Source of the DNA: Cercis canadensis | Lineage: Eukaryota; Streptophyta; Magnoliopsida; Fabales; Fabaceae | Assembly: GCA_003255065.1 (NCBI GenBank) | Contig: QAOA01007004.1 | Coordinates: 317,343 to 381,342, forward strand | Length of the DNA: 64,000 nucleotides | Direction of reading: 5' to 3' | The notes under the pieces: generated by a model | The model's input: the letters and a program-made list of their open reading frames with translations, nothing else | Told to the model about the DNA's origin: nothing | The model's database searches: none | Part shown: one piece after another, positions 63,880-64,000 of the stretch | How the letters are laid out: each line of letters begins with the position of its first letter | Position numbering within the stretch: the stretch's first letter is position 1 | Translations under genes and position numbers: made by a program

Positions 63880-64000
63880 CTGAACGTTGCTTACAAGTAA
63901 GAATGACTTGAATATTGAAATTTAAAATTAACAACCTTTCGCAGAAGAAACATCTTAAACTATACCATTCAGGGATTTGACAAATGTAAATCCATAACAT
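63880..64000 (-). other. Intron of the MDP1-like gene
   Basis: AT-rich sequence upstream (minus strand) of the exon at 63879, ending in the acceptor AACGTTCAG. It encodes none of the conserved N-terminal motif, so it is read as intron. Confidence 0.6.

Overview
The window looks like nuclear DNA of a flowering plant, most likely a core eudicot. The sequence is AT-rich, genes carry many GT-AG introns, intergenic DNA holds MITEs and Mutator-like elements, and almost every coding region is a recognisable plant family. I could not fix the species. Eleven protein-coding genes are supported. I rebuilt them exon by exon from splice sites, reading frame and family conservation. Two run off the window: a dynamin lacking its 5' part on the left, and a HAD phosphatase lacking its 5' part on the right.

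Left to right: (1) 29-5935 (+), DRP3-type dynamin-related GTPase (organelle fission), C-terminal 536 residues. (2) 8464-14045 (-), TIFY/CCT/GATA zinc-finger factor of the ZML class, 367 aa. (3) 14631-16772, a 2.1 kb Mutator-like element with long inverted repeats, a 10-bp target duplication, a gene-like insert and a second element nested inside it. (4) 17803-19345 (+), Costars/ABRACL actin-linked small protein, 89 aa. (5) 20177-26949 (-), five-KH RNA-binding protein of the HEN4 class, 685 aa. (6) 29314-31540 (-), plastid fructose-1,6-bisphosphatase of the redox-independent type II, 400 aa. (7) 34135-35987 (+), nicotinamidase NIC1, 256 aa. (8) about 36741-36866 (-), a decayed FBPase fragment. 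(9) 38257-45068 (-), plastid singlet-oxygen sensor EXECUTER1, 716 aa. (10) 46897-50415 (-), beta-ureidopropionase PYD3, 417 aa. (11) 51432-54892 (+), COPI-associated/TVP15-like membrane protein, 198 aa, with a 332-bp duplication around an LTR-like sequence in its last intron. (12) 58717-61470 (+), a 917-aa coiled-coil protein of the At4g38062 type. (13) 62808-63879 (-), Mg-dependent HAD phosphatase MDP1, partial.

The genes do not form one pathway. Their order is informative, however. From memory of Arabidopsis locus numbers, DRP3A, Costars and EX1 are neighbours on chromosome 4; HEN4, plastid FBPase II and PYD3 are neighbours on chromosome 5; and DRP3B and MDP1 are neighbours on chromosome 2. 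Here these sets are interleaved in one 64 kb interval, as expected if the window keeps an ancestral order that Arabidopsis split and thinned after genome duplication.

The least ordinary parts are the nested Mutator-like element (14.6-16.8 kb), the LTR-like sequence between exact-length 332-bp repeats that duplicates a splice acceptor (53.8-54.8 kb, with an N at one junction), the FBPase relic, and a GC-AG intron in the dynamin gene. I saw no CRISPR array, rRNA, convincing tRNA, or unfamiliar multi-gene system.
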